Shown here: piece by piece, positions 27,070 through 35,828 of the stretch
Layout of the letters: each line of letters begins with the position of its first letter
How positions within the stretch are numbered: the first letter of the stretch is position 1
Origin: Methanolobus bombayensis
GTDB taxonomy: Archaea; Halobacteriota; Methanosarcinia; Methanosarcinales; Methanosarcinaceae
Direction of reading: 5' to 3'
NCBI RefSeq assembly: GCF_017873415.1
Contig: NZ_JAGGKD010000005.1
Coordinates: forward strand, 62,001-126,000
Length of the DNA stretch: 64,000 nt
The notes under the pieces: generated by a model
Database searches by the model: none
Told to the model about the DNA's origin: nothing
The model's input: the letters and a program-made list of their open reading frames with translations, nothing else
Translations under genes and position numbers: made by a program

Positions 27070-28551
27070 ATGAGTCTTAAGGATAGTTTGGAACCAATAT
27101 TTAATAAATTACCTGCGGTATCAAGCCCGGAAGGGCATGTCCATTTTAAAAATAAATTAATGTGGACTCTTGGAATTCTTGTGCTCTATTTTGCACTTGC
27201 TAATGTACCGCTGTTTGGATTGTCAGCGGATTCGATAGATCTTTTCGAGTCCTATAGAGCATTTTTTGCCGGAGCTTCGGGTTCTCTGATGCTTCTGGGT
27301 ATAGGTCCTATTGTTACCGCATCAATTGTCCTTCAACTCTTGGTTGGTGCAGATGTCATCAAACTTGACATGTCCAATCCATCAGATCAGGCTTTCTTCC
27401 AGGGAGCACAAAAATTCATGGTTTTTGTGATGATAGTACTGGAAGCCCTGCCACAGATAGTTGGTGGTTACATCCAACCTGATGCGGCTCTTGCAGCTAC
27501 ACTGGGTGTAGGTCTTGATGTAATTACATTTATCATCTTTATACAGATATGCATTGGTGGCACATTGGTACTCTTCATGGATGAGGTAGTTTCCAAATGG
27601 GGTATTGGTTCCGGTGTAGGTCTTTTCATTGTTGCTGGTGTTTCCCAGCAGATTGTAACAGGTCTCTTCAACTGGACAACAGATTCGTCAGGTCTCCCTA
27701 CAGGTTTCTTCCCTAAATGGATATACCTGCTGCAAAGTGGGGAATTAACGGGTCTTATAACCAGTGCTAATGGTATTCTAACCATTCTGGTAACTGGCGG
27801 TATCCTTGCACTTGTGAGTACAGTGGTAATATTCCTGCTTGTCGTATATGTTGAAAGTACTCGTATTGAGATTCCTCTGGCACACAGTGCAGTAAGAGGT
27901 GCAAGGGGTAAGTTCCCTGTAAAACTTATTTATGCTTCAGTCCTGCCAATGATTCTTGTAAGGGCATTGCAGGCAAATATACAGATGGTAGGTCTTCTTC
28001 TCAGCAGCAAGGGCATCACTTTCCTTGGTGAGTTCAGCGGATCAACACCTATCAATGGTATCATGTATTACCTTGCTCCTATCCACAGTCCTTATGACTG
28101 GATACCTTCTCTTGTAAGGGAATCATTTACTGGTTATGGCGCTCCTGTTCCTGCTCTCTGGCAGATAGGTCTCCATGTGCTAATTGATGCTGTGTTCCTT
28201 ATTGTAGGAGGTATTATCTTTGCTCTGTTCTGGATCGAAACAACAGGAATGGGTGCAAAACCAACAGCCAGGAAGATATTTAACTCAGGTATGCAGATTC
28301 CGGGTTTCAGAAGGAACATTGGCAGCATTGAAAAAGTTATGATCAGGTATATACCAAAAGTGACCGTTATTGGTGGTGCTTTTATTGGTTTCCTGACACT
28401 TGTTGCAAGTATGCTTGGTACCCTTGGAGGCGCAGGTGGTACAGGTCTTCTGCTTGCGGTGAGTATTGTATACCGTTTGTATGAGGATATAGCATCCGAG
28501 CAGATGATGGAAATGCATCCGATGGTAAGGTCCTTCTTCGGACAGGAATAA
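27070..28551 (+). CDS. secY: Preprotein translocase subunit SecY
   Basis: Central channel of the Sec translocon in the cytoplasmic membrane. 493 residues from the ATG at 27070 (MSLKDSLEPIFNKLP), which follows a GGGTGG ribosome binding site. The ATG at 27040 in the same frame would add ten residues not typical of the family. About ten hydrophobic segments are visible, with the plug/TM2 region ASGSLMLLGIGPIVTASIVL and the cytoplasmic loop VYVESTRIEIPLAH. It is followed by adk and a DUF106 membrane insertase-type gene, the usual euryarchaeal order. Confidence 0.96.
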   Translation: MSLKDSLEPIFNKLPAVSSPEGHVHFKNKLMWTLGILVLYFALANVPLFGLSADSIDLFESYRAFFAGASGSLMLLGIGPIVTASIVLQLLVGADVIKLDMSNPSDQAFFQGAQKFMVFVMIVLEALPQIVGGYIQPDAALAATLGVGLDVITFIIFIQICIGGTLVLFMDEVVSKWGIGSGVGLFIVAGVSQQIVTGLFNWTTDSSGLPTGFFPKWIYLLQSGELTGLITSANGILTILVTGGILALVSTVVIFLLVVYVESTRIEIPLAHSAVRGARGKFPVKLIYASVLPMILVRALQANIQMVGLLLSSKGITFLGEFSGSTPINGIMYYLAPIHSPYDWIPSLVRESFTGYGAPVPALWQIGLHVLIDAVFLIVGGIIFALFWIETTGMGAKPTARKIFNSGMQIPGFRRNIGSIEKVMIRYIPKVTVIGGAFIGFLTLVASMLGTLGGAGGTGLLLAVSIVYRLYEDIASEQMMEMHPMVRSFFGQE

Positions 28552-28566
28552 AAAACAGGTGTAAAT

Positions 28567-29214
28567 ATGAATATTGCATTATTTGGCCCACCGGGTGCCG
28601 GCAAAGGCACCCAGGCAAAGGAATTATCTAAATATTATAACATTCCACATATCTCCACAGGGGATATATTGAGAGCTAATGTCCGTGATGGTACTGAACT
28701 TGGTTTAAAAGCAAAACAGTACATGGACAAAGGTGAACTGGTACCTGATGAGGTTCTTATCGGACTTATCAGGAATAGATTAAGTGAGAGTGACTGTGAT
28801 ACTGGTTACTTGCTTGATGGGTATCCACGTACAATTCCTCAGGCAGACGCCCTCACTGATATTCTTAACGAGATCAACAAACCTCTCGATGCGGTTATTA
28901 ATATCGAGGTAAGTGATAATGAACTTGTGAAAAGACTCAGTGGACGTCGCAGCTGTGCATGTGGTGAGAGTTACCATGTTATGTTCAATCCTCCTGAGAA
29001 GGAAGGAATTTGTAATGCATGCGGTGCTGGACTTTATCAGAGAGATGATGACAAGGAAGAAGTAATTCGTCAGAGGCTTGCTGTTTATAATGATAAGACA
29101 AAGCCACTAATTGACTACTATGATGATGCTGAACTTCTTGTTAATATAGATGGTTCTGGCGCTGTGGATGTTGTTTTGAATGACATTTGCAACATAATGG
29201 ATAAATTTAAATAA
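28567..29214 (+). CDS. adk: Adenylate kinase, bacterial-type with zinc-type lid
   Basis: Interconverts ATP + AMP and 2 ADP. 215 residues with the P-loop GPPGAGKGT at 7-15, the LLDGYPRTIPQ signature and a long lid carrying CACGESYH and CNACGAGLY, four cysteines that fit a structural zinc site. This is the Adk family widespread in Bacteria, not the short archaeal AdkA. The position behind secY mirrors the bacterial spc operon. Fifteen bases after secY. Confidence 0.95.
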   Translation: MNIALFGPPGAGKGTQAKELSKYYNIPHISTGDILRANVRDGTELGLKAKQYMDKGELVPDEVLIGLIRNRLSESDCDTGYLLDGYPRTIPQADALTDILNEINKPLDAVINIEVSDNELVKRLSGRRSCACGESYHVMFNPPEKEGICNACGAGLYQRDDDKEEVIRQRLAVYNDKTKPLIDYYDDAELLVNIDGSGAVDVVLNDICNIMDKFK

Positions 29215-29236
29215 AATAATTTAGAGAGGCTATCTT

Positions 29237-29857
29237 TTGGTTACAGAACAATTCAAGAAAAAGCTGGATCAATTCCTGCTGGCTTTTGGTATTTCTCTTA
29301 TGGTCGGTATCATGATACTTGGCGAGGACTTCAGGGACTCTCTCGGAAGGTCAATGAGTCTCATCATGGACCCGGTAGTGACTATTCTCGGGGCAAGCAA
29401 TTTTCATATTGTCCTTTTTATAATGGCCTCTATTACTGCTCTTTACGCATCGCTCATCCAAAAATATACTATTGATTGGGATTTGATGCGTAATACTCAG
29501 GAAAAGATGAAAGTATTTCAGAAGGAATACAGGGAAGCCCAACTCTCAAACAATACTGCTCTTATGAAGAAGATGGATGAAGAGCGTAAGGAAATGATGG
29601 GGGACCAGATGGAGATGTCAAAACAGCAGTTCAAGCCAATGGCATATATAAGTGTAATTTCTCTTCCATTGTTCATGTGGGCTTATTATTATATCAAGGG
29701 TCATGAAGCTGCATCTCTTGTTTTCCCTTTCTGGGGAGAACAAATATTGACTGACCCCATTCTAGGTCCTTTCCAGCATTGGATATTCTGGTATTTTATT
29801 GCTTCACTTGCTGTCAGTCAGTTGATAAGAAAGGCTCTTGATGTCGGTGGAGTCTGA
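29237..29857 (+). CDS. DUF106/EMC3-like membrane protein (Oxa1/YidC superfamily)
   Basis: 206 residues with an N-terminal hydrophobic segment, a second near residues 55-75, a charged cytoplasmic coiled coil (QEKMKVFQKEYREAQLSNN ... MDEERKEMMGDQMEM) and two C-terminal membrane segments. This is the layout of archaeal DUF106 proteins, related to EMC3/TMCO1/Get1 and YidC and thought to insert membrane proteins next to SecY. Starts at a TTG (29237) after AGAGAGGC. Its location between adk and cmk is the conserved euryarchaeal context. Confidence 0.88.
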   Translation: MVTEQFKKKLDQFLLAFGISLMVGIMILGEDFRDSLGRSMSLIMDPVVTILGASNFHIVLFIMASITALYASLIQKYTIDWDLMRNTQEKMKVFQKEYREAQLSNNTALMKKMDEERKEMMGDQMEMSKQQFKPMAYISVISLPLFMWAYYYIKGHEAASLVFPFWGEQILTDPILGPFQHWIFWYFIASLAVSQLIRKALDVGGV

Positions 29858-29858
29858 A

Positions 29859-30392
29859 GTGTTACTCACTATAAGCGGTCTTCCGGGAAGTGGTACCACT
29901 ACCGTATCCCGTTTAATTTCTGAAAAATACAATCTTGAAATGATATCTGCCGGAGAGGTTTTTCGTTCCCTTGCTAAAGAGTATGGTATGACTCTGGCGG
30001 AATTTGGTGCACTGGCTGAATCAGATGAAAGTATAGATATCAAAATCGATGAACGCCAGAAAGAGATTTCTAATACCCGTGATGACATTATTCTTGAAGG
30101 CAGGCTCGCCGGACACATGGCAGAAAAGGCACTTAAGGTCTGGATAAAAGCTTCTGTTGATGTCCGGGTTCAGAGAATTGTCAGCCGTGAAGGAAGTTCT
30201 TTTAAAGATAAGCTTGATGAAACCATTGAGCGTGAAGCTTCCGAGGCTGTCAGGTATAGGACTATCTATGGAATCGACATTAGTGACTTTTCTATTTATG
30301 ATCTTGTTGTAGATTCTGAAAATTGGAATCAGTTCCAGATAGCAAATATTATTTCCTGTGCAATTGATAATTGTTCATATTCTAATGTCTGA
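29859..30392 (+). CDS. cmk: Cytidylate kinase (archaeal type)
   Basis: Phosphorylates CMP/dCMP. P-loop LLTISGLPGSGTTTVS at the very N-terminus. I choose the GTG at 29859, giving MLLTISGLPGSG as in archaeal Cmk proteins. TTG 29838, ATG 29841 and GTG 29847 are in frame upstream but overlap the preceding gene. GGTGGAG at 29845-29851 is well spaced for 29859. 177 residues from this start. In many Euryarchaeota eL14 and eL34 genes lie between cmk and cbf5; none is present here. Confidence 0.9.
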   Translation: MLLTISGLPGSGTTTVSRLISEKYNLEMISAGEVFRSLAKEYGMTLAEFGALAESDESIDIKIDERQKEISNTRDDIILEGRLAGHMAEKALKVWIKASVDVRVQRIVSREGSSFKDKLDETIEREASEAVRYRTIYGIDISDFSIYDLVVDSENWNQFQIANIISCAIDNCSYSNV

Positions 30393-30410
30393 AAAAATCT
30401 GGCGGTTTTT

Positions 30411-31421
30411 ATGAAATCAGGAATTTTACCTTCTGAGCAGGAAAGGAAATTAGTACATAAGGCAGAAGCGAAGACAAATTCTCTTCATGGCTGTAATCCT
30501 GAGCAGCGTTCTATAAGACAGTATATTGAAATGGGAGTTGTCAATCTTGACAAACCCGCAGGTCCCACCAGTCATGAGGTTACTGCCTGGGTAAAGGATA
30601 TACTTGAAATTAACAGGGCAGGACATTCCGGATCACTGGACCCCGTGGTTACAGGCGTACTTCCAATCATGCTTGGCAGGGCTACAAAGACTGTTGCAGC
30701 ACTTCGCCTTTCGGGTAAGGAGTATATCTGTCTGATGACTTTGCACGAGGATGTTCCTGAGAAGAAGGTCCGTAAGGTATGCAAGGAATTCACAGGTTCT
30801 ATTTTCCAAATGCCTCCTATTATTTCAGCGGTAAAGCGCGCAGTGCGTGTCAGGAAAATCTACTACCTTGAAGTTCTTGATGTGAAGGGTAAGTCAGTCC
30901 TTATGCGTGTTGGCTGCGAGGCAGGAACTTATATGCGAAAACTCTGTCATGACATTGGTGTTGCTCTGGGCTGTGGTGCTCATATGCAAGAACTCCGCAG
31001 AACTAAAACAGGACCTTTCAGAGAAGATACTCTTGTGACACTGCAGGATCTTAAGGATGCTTATGTTTTGTGGAAAGAGGACGGAGATGAACGTTTTTTA
31101 CGTGAGTTTGTAAGGCCCATGGAGGAAGGTCTATCACATCTTCCAAGGATAATAATTCGTGACAGTGCAGTGGATGCAGTGTGCCGTGGTGCGGCAATTG
31201 CAGTGCCCGGAATACTAAGCATTGATGCCGATATTAAAAAAGATGATTCCATCTGCATCTTCACTTTAAAAGGAGAAGGTGTGGCACTTTGTACAGCTGT
31301 CATGAATGCTGAGGAAATTCTTGAAAATACTCATGGAATTGTAGCAACGACCGAAAGAGTAATAATGGATGCTGGCACTTATCCGCAAGGCTGGCACAGC
31401 AAGCCAGAAAAAACACAATGA
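30411..31421 (+). CDS. cbf5: tRNA/rRNA pseudouridine synthase Cbf5 (TruB family)
   Basis: Catalytic subunit of archaeal H/ACA RNPs and also a stand-alone tRNA U55 pseudouridine synthase. The catalytic Asp is D77 in AGHSGSLDPVVTG. KPAGPTSHEV precedes it, and a PUA domain occupies the last ~85 residues. 336 residues, normal length. Its 3' end is ten bases from a tRNA-Ser gene, so the two may share a transcript. Confidence 0.94.
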   Translation: MKSGILPSEQERKLVHKAEAKTNSLHGCNPEQRSIRQYIEMGVVNLDKPAGPTSHEVTAWVKDILEINRAGHSGSLDPVVTGVLPIMLGRATKTVAALRLSGKEYICLMTLHEDVPEKKVRKVCKEFTGSIFQMPPIISAVKRAVRVRKIYYLEVLDVKGKSVLMRVGCEAGTYMRKLCHDIGVALGCGAHMQELRRTKTGPFREDTLVTLQDLKDAYVLWKEDGDERFLREFVRPMEEGLSHLPRIIIRDSAVDAVCRGAAIAVPGILSIDADIKKDDSICIFTLKGEGVALCTAVMNAEEILENTHGIVATTERVIMDAGTYPQGWHSKPEKTQ

Positions 31422-31430
31422 AACACGCGT

Positions 31431-31517
31431 GCCGAGATAGTCTAGCGGTAGGGCGCAAGCCTGGAAAGCTTGTGGGGCATCAGCCCCTCGGGAGTTCGAA
31501 TCCCCCTCTCGGCGCCA
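31431..31517 (+). tRNA. tRNA-Ser (anticodon GGA)
   Basis: 87 nt including CCA. Acceptor GCCGAGA/TCTCGGC, anticodon stem CAAGC/GCTTG with loop CTGGAAA giving GGA, a long class II variable arm (GGGGC ... GCCCC) and a T loop TTCGAAT. It follows cbf5 by nine bases. A T-run after the ATT repeat probably ends the transcript. Confidence 0.95.
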
Positions 31518-31527
31518 TTCTTTTCTA

Positions 31528-31549
31528 ATTATTATTATTATTATTTTTT
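31528..31549. repeat. (ATT)6 microsatellite running into a T-run
   Basis: Six ATT units followed by a run of T directly behind tRNA-Ser. The T-run would serve as an archaeal terminator. Confidence 0.7.
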
Positions 31550-31639
31550 CAGGTTTAAATTTTGGTTATAATGATTAAGAGGCGTATGCTCTAATTGAAT
31601 TGCATAATTACTGGAACTTAAAATGAAGGTTGGGTAATA

Positions 31640-31927
31640 ATGTCTGAAGTAAACGTATTTCGCATAAAAGAAAACATGGATATCGATGACGATGGCAGTA
31701 CAGTTGTGGCCTGTCCGGAATGTGAGGCAGAAATTAAAGTTTTATATTCAAATATAGCAGATGACAGTATGGCGCTTGTTGAGTTTATGGAATGTCCTGT
31801 TTGCCACATTAATCTTGGGCAGGTTCATCCGTCTGAAGCGTTGAATAAGAAAATAGCTGACCATGTGGCAAAAGAGTTATTAAATGGCCTTGAACTTGAT
31901 TTGAGTAATGCGCTTTCAAAACGCTGA
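31640..31927 (+). CDS. Small Cys-rich protein of unknown function, possible zinc ribbon
   Basis: 95 residues. Two CxxC pairs, ACPECEAEI and ECPVCHINL, are separated by about 27 residues and could bind one zinc ion. The rest is acidic with a helical C-terminus (KIADHVAKELLNGLEL). I do not recognise the family. It is isolated between tRNA-Ser and the uS13 operon, with its own terminator-like hairpin, so it is probably monocistronic. Confidence 0.65.
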   Translation: MSEVNVFRIKENMDIDDDGSTVVACPECEAEIKVLYSNIADDSMALVEFMECPVCHINLGQVHPSEALNKKIADHVAKELLNGLELDLSNALSKR

Positions 31928-31950
31928 TTAAAACTTTTGGTTTTAATACT
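31928..31950 (+). terminator. Hairpin after the small Cys-rich gene
   Basis: TTAAAAC (31928-31934), loop TTTTG and GTTTTAA (31940-31946) begin at the base after the stop codon. Confidence 0.45.
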
Positions 31951-32069
31951 TTTAAAACAGTTATCTTCGATTTACAGGAAAGTATTTATGCAATTACCTT
32001 ATACTAGGTGCTCACCTGTTTCACTATTTTCTGCGACATGAATAATATTAAATAAGAACAATGGTATAA

Positions 32070-32184
32070 ACAGGCGAGTTATTCTATTAATCTTTAGAAT
32101 TGCCTGCCCCAGTAATATTCGGGGTGTGTCGAAACTTACGTTTCGGGGCTACCGGGCGCTTGCGTCCCTAAGGAGGAAGAAATA
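32070..32184 (+). promoter_or_regulatory. Structured leader of the uS13 operon
   Basis: Hairpin CGAAAC 32130-32135 / GTTTCG 32140-32145 (loop TTAC); hairpin GGG ... CCC at 32154-32168, ending two bases before the AGGAGG (32171-32176) that serves uS13; and GCCCC 32106-32110, which can pair with either GGGG 32121-32124 or GGGGC 32145-32149. The second choice would invade the right arm of the first hairpin, as in a pseudoknot or switch. The transcript start is not certain. Autogenous control by an operon protein is an inference by analogy with the bacterial alpha operon. Confidence 0.5.
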
Positions 32185-32631
32185 ATGGCAGACGAAGAAA
32201 TAAGACACTTAGTCCGTATCATGAATACTGACCTACAGGGAAGTCAGCCTGTAATCTATGCGCTGACAGGTATTCGTGGTATTGGTCTTAGAACATCAAG
32301 AATTTTAGTTGACAGCACGGGTGTTGACCCGGATGAGCTTATTGGTTATCTTTCCGATGAGGATGTTTCAAAACTCGATGATGCAATAGCAAATTTTGAG
32401 ACGAATGTCCCAACCTGGATGCTTAACAGATGTGAAGATCCAATGACAGGTGATGACAAGCACCTTCTTGGCCAGGATATCATTATGACCCTCAGAGAAG
32501 ATCTAAACAATCTCAAGAAGGTAAGGGCATACCGTGGTATGAGGCACGAGAAAGGCCTTAAGGTCAGAGGTCAGAGAACAAAGTCCACAGGAAGGCGTGG
32601 CTCAACCATCGGCGTAAGCAAGAAGAAGTAA
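32185..32631 (+). CDS. rps13: Ribosomal protein uS13 (S13)
   Basis: 148 residues. Small-subunit head protein contacting P-site tRNA. HhH-type [19 protein letters not shown] and the basic tail [17 protein letters not shown]. First gene behind the structured leader, with AAGGAGG eight bases before the ATG. Confidence 0.96.
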   Translation: MADEEIRHLVRIMNTDLQGSQPVIYALTGIRGIGLRTSRILVDSTGVDPDELIGYLSDEDVSKLDDAIANFETNVPTWMLNRCEDPMTGDDKHLLGQDIIMTLREDLNNLKKVRAYRGMRHEKGLKVRGQRTKSTGRRGSTIGVSKKK

Positions 32632-32644
32632 ACAAGGTGATCTT

Positions 32645-33214
32645 ATGGGATATCCAGGTAAGAAAAGAAAGAGTTACGATACTCCAAAGCATCCTTGGCA
32701 GGCAGCCAGGATGGCCACTGAAGTAGAGCTCATCAAGAAGTACGGTCTCCGTAACAAGAAAGAACTCTGGAAGGCAGTCAGTATCCTGAGGAGGTACAGA
32801 GCGGATGCACGTAGGATACTTGCAGAGTCAGCTGAATTTGTCGACAGCGAACTAACAGGACATCTTAAGACCGAATCTACTGAGATCCTTGAAAGATTGA
32901 GAAAATATTCAATCCTTCCTTCTGATGCAAATATCGATGATATTCTTGCTCTTCAGACAGAAGCAATTCTTGAGCGCAGGTTACAGACGCAGGTATACAG
33001 ACTTGGTCTTGCAAGAACTCCAAAGCAGGCAAGGCAGTTTATCACACATGGCCACATTTCTATCAATGGACAGAAGGTCACGGTTCCAAGTGTACTTGTC
33101 TCAAAGGAAGATGAGATGAACATTGATTATTATGGTAATTCGCCATTAACTGGTGAATCTCATCCAGAAAGGCCGGCACAGATAGCTTCATCAATAGCAG
33201 GAGAGGAGGAGTAA
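32645..33214 (+). CDS. rps4: Ribosomal protein uS4 (S4)
   Basis: 189 residues. Primary 16S rRNA binder; the S4 RNA-binding domain is seen in [20 protein letters not shown]. In bacteria S4 represses its operon by binding a leader pseudoknot, which makes it the obvious candidate for the leader here (inference). An acidic C-terminal tail ends it. Followed by uS11 after four bases. Confidence 0.96.
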   Translation: MGYPGKKRKSYDTPKHPWQAARMATEVELIKKYGLRNKKELWKAVSILRRYRADARRILAESAEFVDSELTGHLKTESTEILERLRKYSILPSDANIDDILALQTEAILERRLQTQVYRLGLARTPKQARQFITHGHISINGQKVTVPSVLVSKEDEMNIDYYGNSPLTGESHPERPAQIASSIAGEEE

Positions 33215-33218
33215 TACT

Positions 33219-33599
33219 ATGGCAGATGGAATTTGGGGTGTAGCACACATTAAATGCTCATTCAACAATACTATCATCACTGTAACTGATATTACAGGTG
33301 CTGAGACTATTGCCAAGTCATCCGGTGGAATGGTTGTAAAAGCGGCTCGTGATGAAAGTTCACCATATACTGCTATGCAAATGGCAAGCCAGCTTGCAGA
33401 TACTCTTAAGGATAAGGGAATCGAGGGAGTTCACATCAAGGTGCGTGCACCTGGTGGAAACAAACAGAGGAGTCCGGGTCCGGGAGCACAGGCTGCGATC
33501 AGGGCTTTCGCCAGGGCAGGTATCAAGATCGGAAGGATACAGGATGTAACTCCTGTGCCACACGACGGTACACGTCCAAGAGGCGGTAGAAGAGCATAA
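33219..33599 (+). CDS. rps11: Ribosomal protein uS11 (S11)
   Basis: 126 residues. Small-subunit platform protein at the mRNA exit. Shows [20 protein letters not shown] and the C-terminal [17 protein letters not shown]. Confidence 0.97.
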   Translation: MADGIWGVAHIKCSFNNTIITVTDITGAETIAKSSGGMVVKAARDESSPYTAMQMASQLADTLKDKGIEGVHIKVRAPGGNKQRSPGPGAQAAIRAFARAGIKIGRIQDVTPVPHDGTRPRGGRRA

Positions 33600-33626
33600 A
33601 TAATATAAATAAACGGATATGAACTC

Positions 33627-34424
33627 ATGACAATGGAAGTAGACATACTTGAACTGTCAGAGAGGTCTGCAAAGTTCATATTATCCGATGCAAGTGCAGC
33701 ATTTGCGAATGGTATCAGGAGAGCAGCGCTCTCTGATGTACCAACTCTTGCAATTGATGATGTGAATATCTACAATAATACCTCAGTCCTCTTTGATGAA
33801 CAGTTAGCGTTAAGACTTGGTCTTATCCCCTTAACAACGGACATTGAGGAGTTTGTACCAGTAGAAGAGTGCACCTGTGGCGGTGCTGAATGCCCAGCAT
33901 GTAAAATATCCCTTACACTTAGTGCGGAAGGTCCGAGAATGGTATATTCAGGTGATCTTGTGTCATCTGATGAAAGGGTACAAGCAGCCGACCAGAACAT
34001 TCCTATTATTGATCTCAAAGAAGGTCAGAAAGTAGTGCTTGAAGCTGTTGCTCATATGAATTATGGGTATAAACATGCTAAATGGCAGGCTGGTGTGGCA
34101 TGCGGCTACAAGAATATGCCTATAGTCACGTTCGAAAACTGTGACGAATGTGGTGCATGTGTGAACGAATGTCCAAAGAACATTATTCACATTGGTCCGA
34201 ACGGTGCAGAAATAGCCGGTGACGATATCCTTAAATGTATTCTTTGCAAACTCTGTGCATCTGTCTGTGAGATCGATGCAATTACTGTATCTGAAGATGA
34301 AAAATCTTTCATTTTCACTATGGAATCCGATGGTTCTTATACGGTTCAACAGTTAATTATAAATGCAGGAACAACTATTAAGGAGAAAGCCAGCCGGTTG
34401 GGACAAATTTTAGAGTCCCTCTGA
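33627..34424 (+). CDS. rpo3: RNA polymerase subunit Rpo3 (RpoD) with two 4Fe-4S motifs
   Basis: Archaeal homologue of bacterial alpha; pairs with Rpo11 to nucleate RNA polymerase assembly. 265 residues with the assembly domain FANGIRRAALSDVPTLAIDD and an inserted ferredoxin-like domain: C172-C175-C178-C182 and C204-C207-C210-C214, both complete. Two intact cluster motifs are the form known from Methanosarcina. ATG at 33627; an ATG two codons on is equally possible. Last gene of the uS13 operon here: the eL18-uL13-uS9-rpo10 genes that often follow are absent, and tRNA genes come next. Confidence 0.95.
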   Translation: MTMEVDILELSERSAKFILSDASAAFANGIRRAALSDVPTLAIDDVNIYNNTSVLFDEQLALRLGLIPLTTDIEEFVPVEECTCGGAECPACKISLTLSAEGPRMVYSGDLVSSDERVQAADQNIPIIDLKEGQKVVLEAVAHMNYGYKHAKWQAGVACGYKNMPIVTFENCDECGACVNECPKNIIHIGPNGAEIAGDDILKCILCKLCASVCEIDAITVSEDEKSFIFTMESDGSYTVQQLIINAGTTIKEKASRLGQILESL

Positions 34425-34430
34425 TGTGGT

Positions 34431-34465
34431 TTAGGAGATTTACTCTCCTAATAATTTATAATTTG
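34431..34465 (+). terminator. 8-bp hairpin after rpo3
   Basis: TTAGGAGA (34431-34438), loop TTTAC and TCTCCTAA (34444-34451), then an AT-rich stretch that may double as the TATA element (TTTATAATTTG) of the following tRNA gene. Confidence 0.6.
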
Positions 34466-34486
34466 AATCTAGGAAAACTGTCTTGT

Positions 34487-34574
34487 GCGGGGGTTGCCCA
34501 GCCAGGCCAAAGGCGCTAGGTTGAGGGCCTAGTCTCGTAGGAGTTCGTGAGTTCGAATCTCACCTCCCGCACCA
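34487..34574 (+). tRNA. tRNA-Leu (anticodon GAG), copy 1
   Basis: 88 nt with encoded CCA. Acceptor GCGGGGG/CTCCCGC with one G-T pair, anticodon stem CTAGG/CCTAG with loop TTGAGGG giving GAG, long class II variable arm and T loop TTCGAAT. Confidence 0.96.
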
Positions 34575-34652
34575 ATTTCCCTTTCAACGGGAAGTTGGAT
34601 TTAAAGACACAATATTTCCTGTAATAATCGCCAATTCTACTGCATATCTTGT

Positions 34653-34740
34653 GCGGGGGTTGCCCAGCCAGGCCAAAGGCGCTAGGTTGAGGGCCTAGTC
34701 TCGTAGGAGTTCGTGAGTTCGAATCTCACCTCCCGCACCA
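34653..34740 (+). tRNA. tRNA-Leu (anticodon GAG), copy 2, identical
   Basis: Base-for-base identical to the copy at 34487-34574, including the six bases upstream (TCTTGT). The 78-base spacer between the copies is not repeated. Confidence 0.96.
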
Positions 34741-34872
34741 AACTCATTTTTTAATACTACAATTTATTTGATTTACTACTGCTTTGTTTCTTTTCAAGCA
34801 GGATTTTTCGCTATTTATGAAAAATAGTAATCTAAAATGGATATATAGGTAATAATAGATTTGAATATGATT

Positions 34873-35754
34873 TTAATTATTATCTATGGAATGGTGTCTC
34901 ACTTCATCGATTTCTGCTTTTCCAAGAGCCGTTAAAAAGTGAGCTGCACGTATGGTTGTATGTTGTTTTCTTTCCTTCATACGGGTCTGATACACACGAA
35001 TAGAACGAAGGAAGTCGATCTTACGAAACTCTGGCCAGAAAGGTGCACAGAAATAAGCGGCACATTCACTTCCATTGGCCTGCCAGGGAAGGAAATTAGA
35101 TACTCTCTCATCTCCACCTGTACGAATGATGAGATCAACGTCCGGCAGTGCTGCACTACCAGATGGATATAAGTGGCTTGATATTGTTTCTTCAGTAATG
35201 TCTTCCGGGCTGAGCTTGCCTGCTTCAACCTTTTCAGCAATTTCTCTTACAGCCTGGATAATTTCCTGCCTTCCACCATAAGCAACTGCAACTATTAGAT
35301 TAAAGTTATTATATGAAGATGTTACAAGTTCAACATTCTTTATTGATTCCTTTAACATGTCAGGTAATTTTTCAATATCTCCGATTGCATGGACTCGCAT
35401 TTTTCTTTCATGGGTCCTTTCATCTACAACAATCTCATCGAATTTTACTCTTATAAGATCAAAAAGTTTGTCTTTTTCATCATTTGCTCTATTAAAATTC
35501 TCAGTTGAAAAAGCATAAATTGTAAGATACTCCACACCGATATCACATGCCCATTCCATTACATTTTCTGTGACATCGGCTCCTTTGCTATGGCCAAATG
35601 ATGTTATTTGTCCCAGTTTTCGTGCATACCTACGGTTCCCATCCATAATAATGGCTACATGCCGTGGTACTTCCTCACTTTTCACTTCCTGGGTAAGCAG
35701 GCGTTCGTATCCTTTGTAAACTATTCCTGGTATGTTTTTTAGTATACTTAACAC
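34873..35754 (-). CDS. uppS: Polyprenyl (undecaprenyl-type) diphosphate synthase, cis-prenyltransferase
   Basis: Builds long-chain cis-polyprenyl diphosphate, the dolichol-type glycan carrier of archaea. 293 residues with HVAIIMDGNRRYARK (catalytic Asp in MDGN), GHSKGAD, YAFSTENFNR and the C-terminal LIIRTGGDERVSNFLPWQ. The N-terminal ~30 residues before the domain and a ~20-residue tail make it a little longer than bacterial UppS. A single gene on the minus strand; its tail faces the tRNA-Leu genes. Confidence 0.93.
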   Translation of the reverse strand: MLSILKNIPGIVYKGYERLLTQEVKSEEVPRHVAIIMDGNRRYARKLGQITSFGHSKGADVTENVMEWACDIGVEYLTIYAFSTENFNRANDEKDKLFDLIRVKFDEIVVDERTHERKMRVHAIGDIEKLPDMLKESIKNVELVTSSYNNFNLIVAVAYGGRQEIIQAVREIAEKVEAGKLSPEDITEETISSHLYPSGSAALPDVDLIIRTGGDERVSNFLPWQANGSECAAYFCAPFWPEFRKIDFLRSIRVYQTRMKERKQHTTIRAAHFLTALGKAEIDEVRHHSIDNN

Positions 35755-35828
35755 TCCAGCGCATTAAATAAAAACAAGTTCAATACAGTTTAATTGGTAT
35801 TTGAACTTATCCTGATTAAAAAAGTGGG

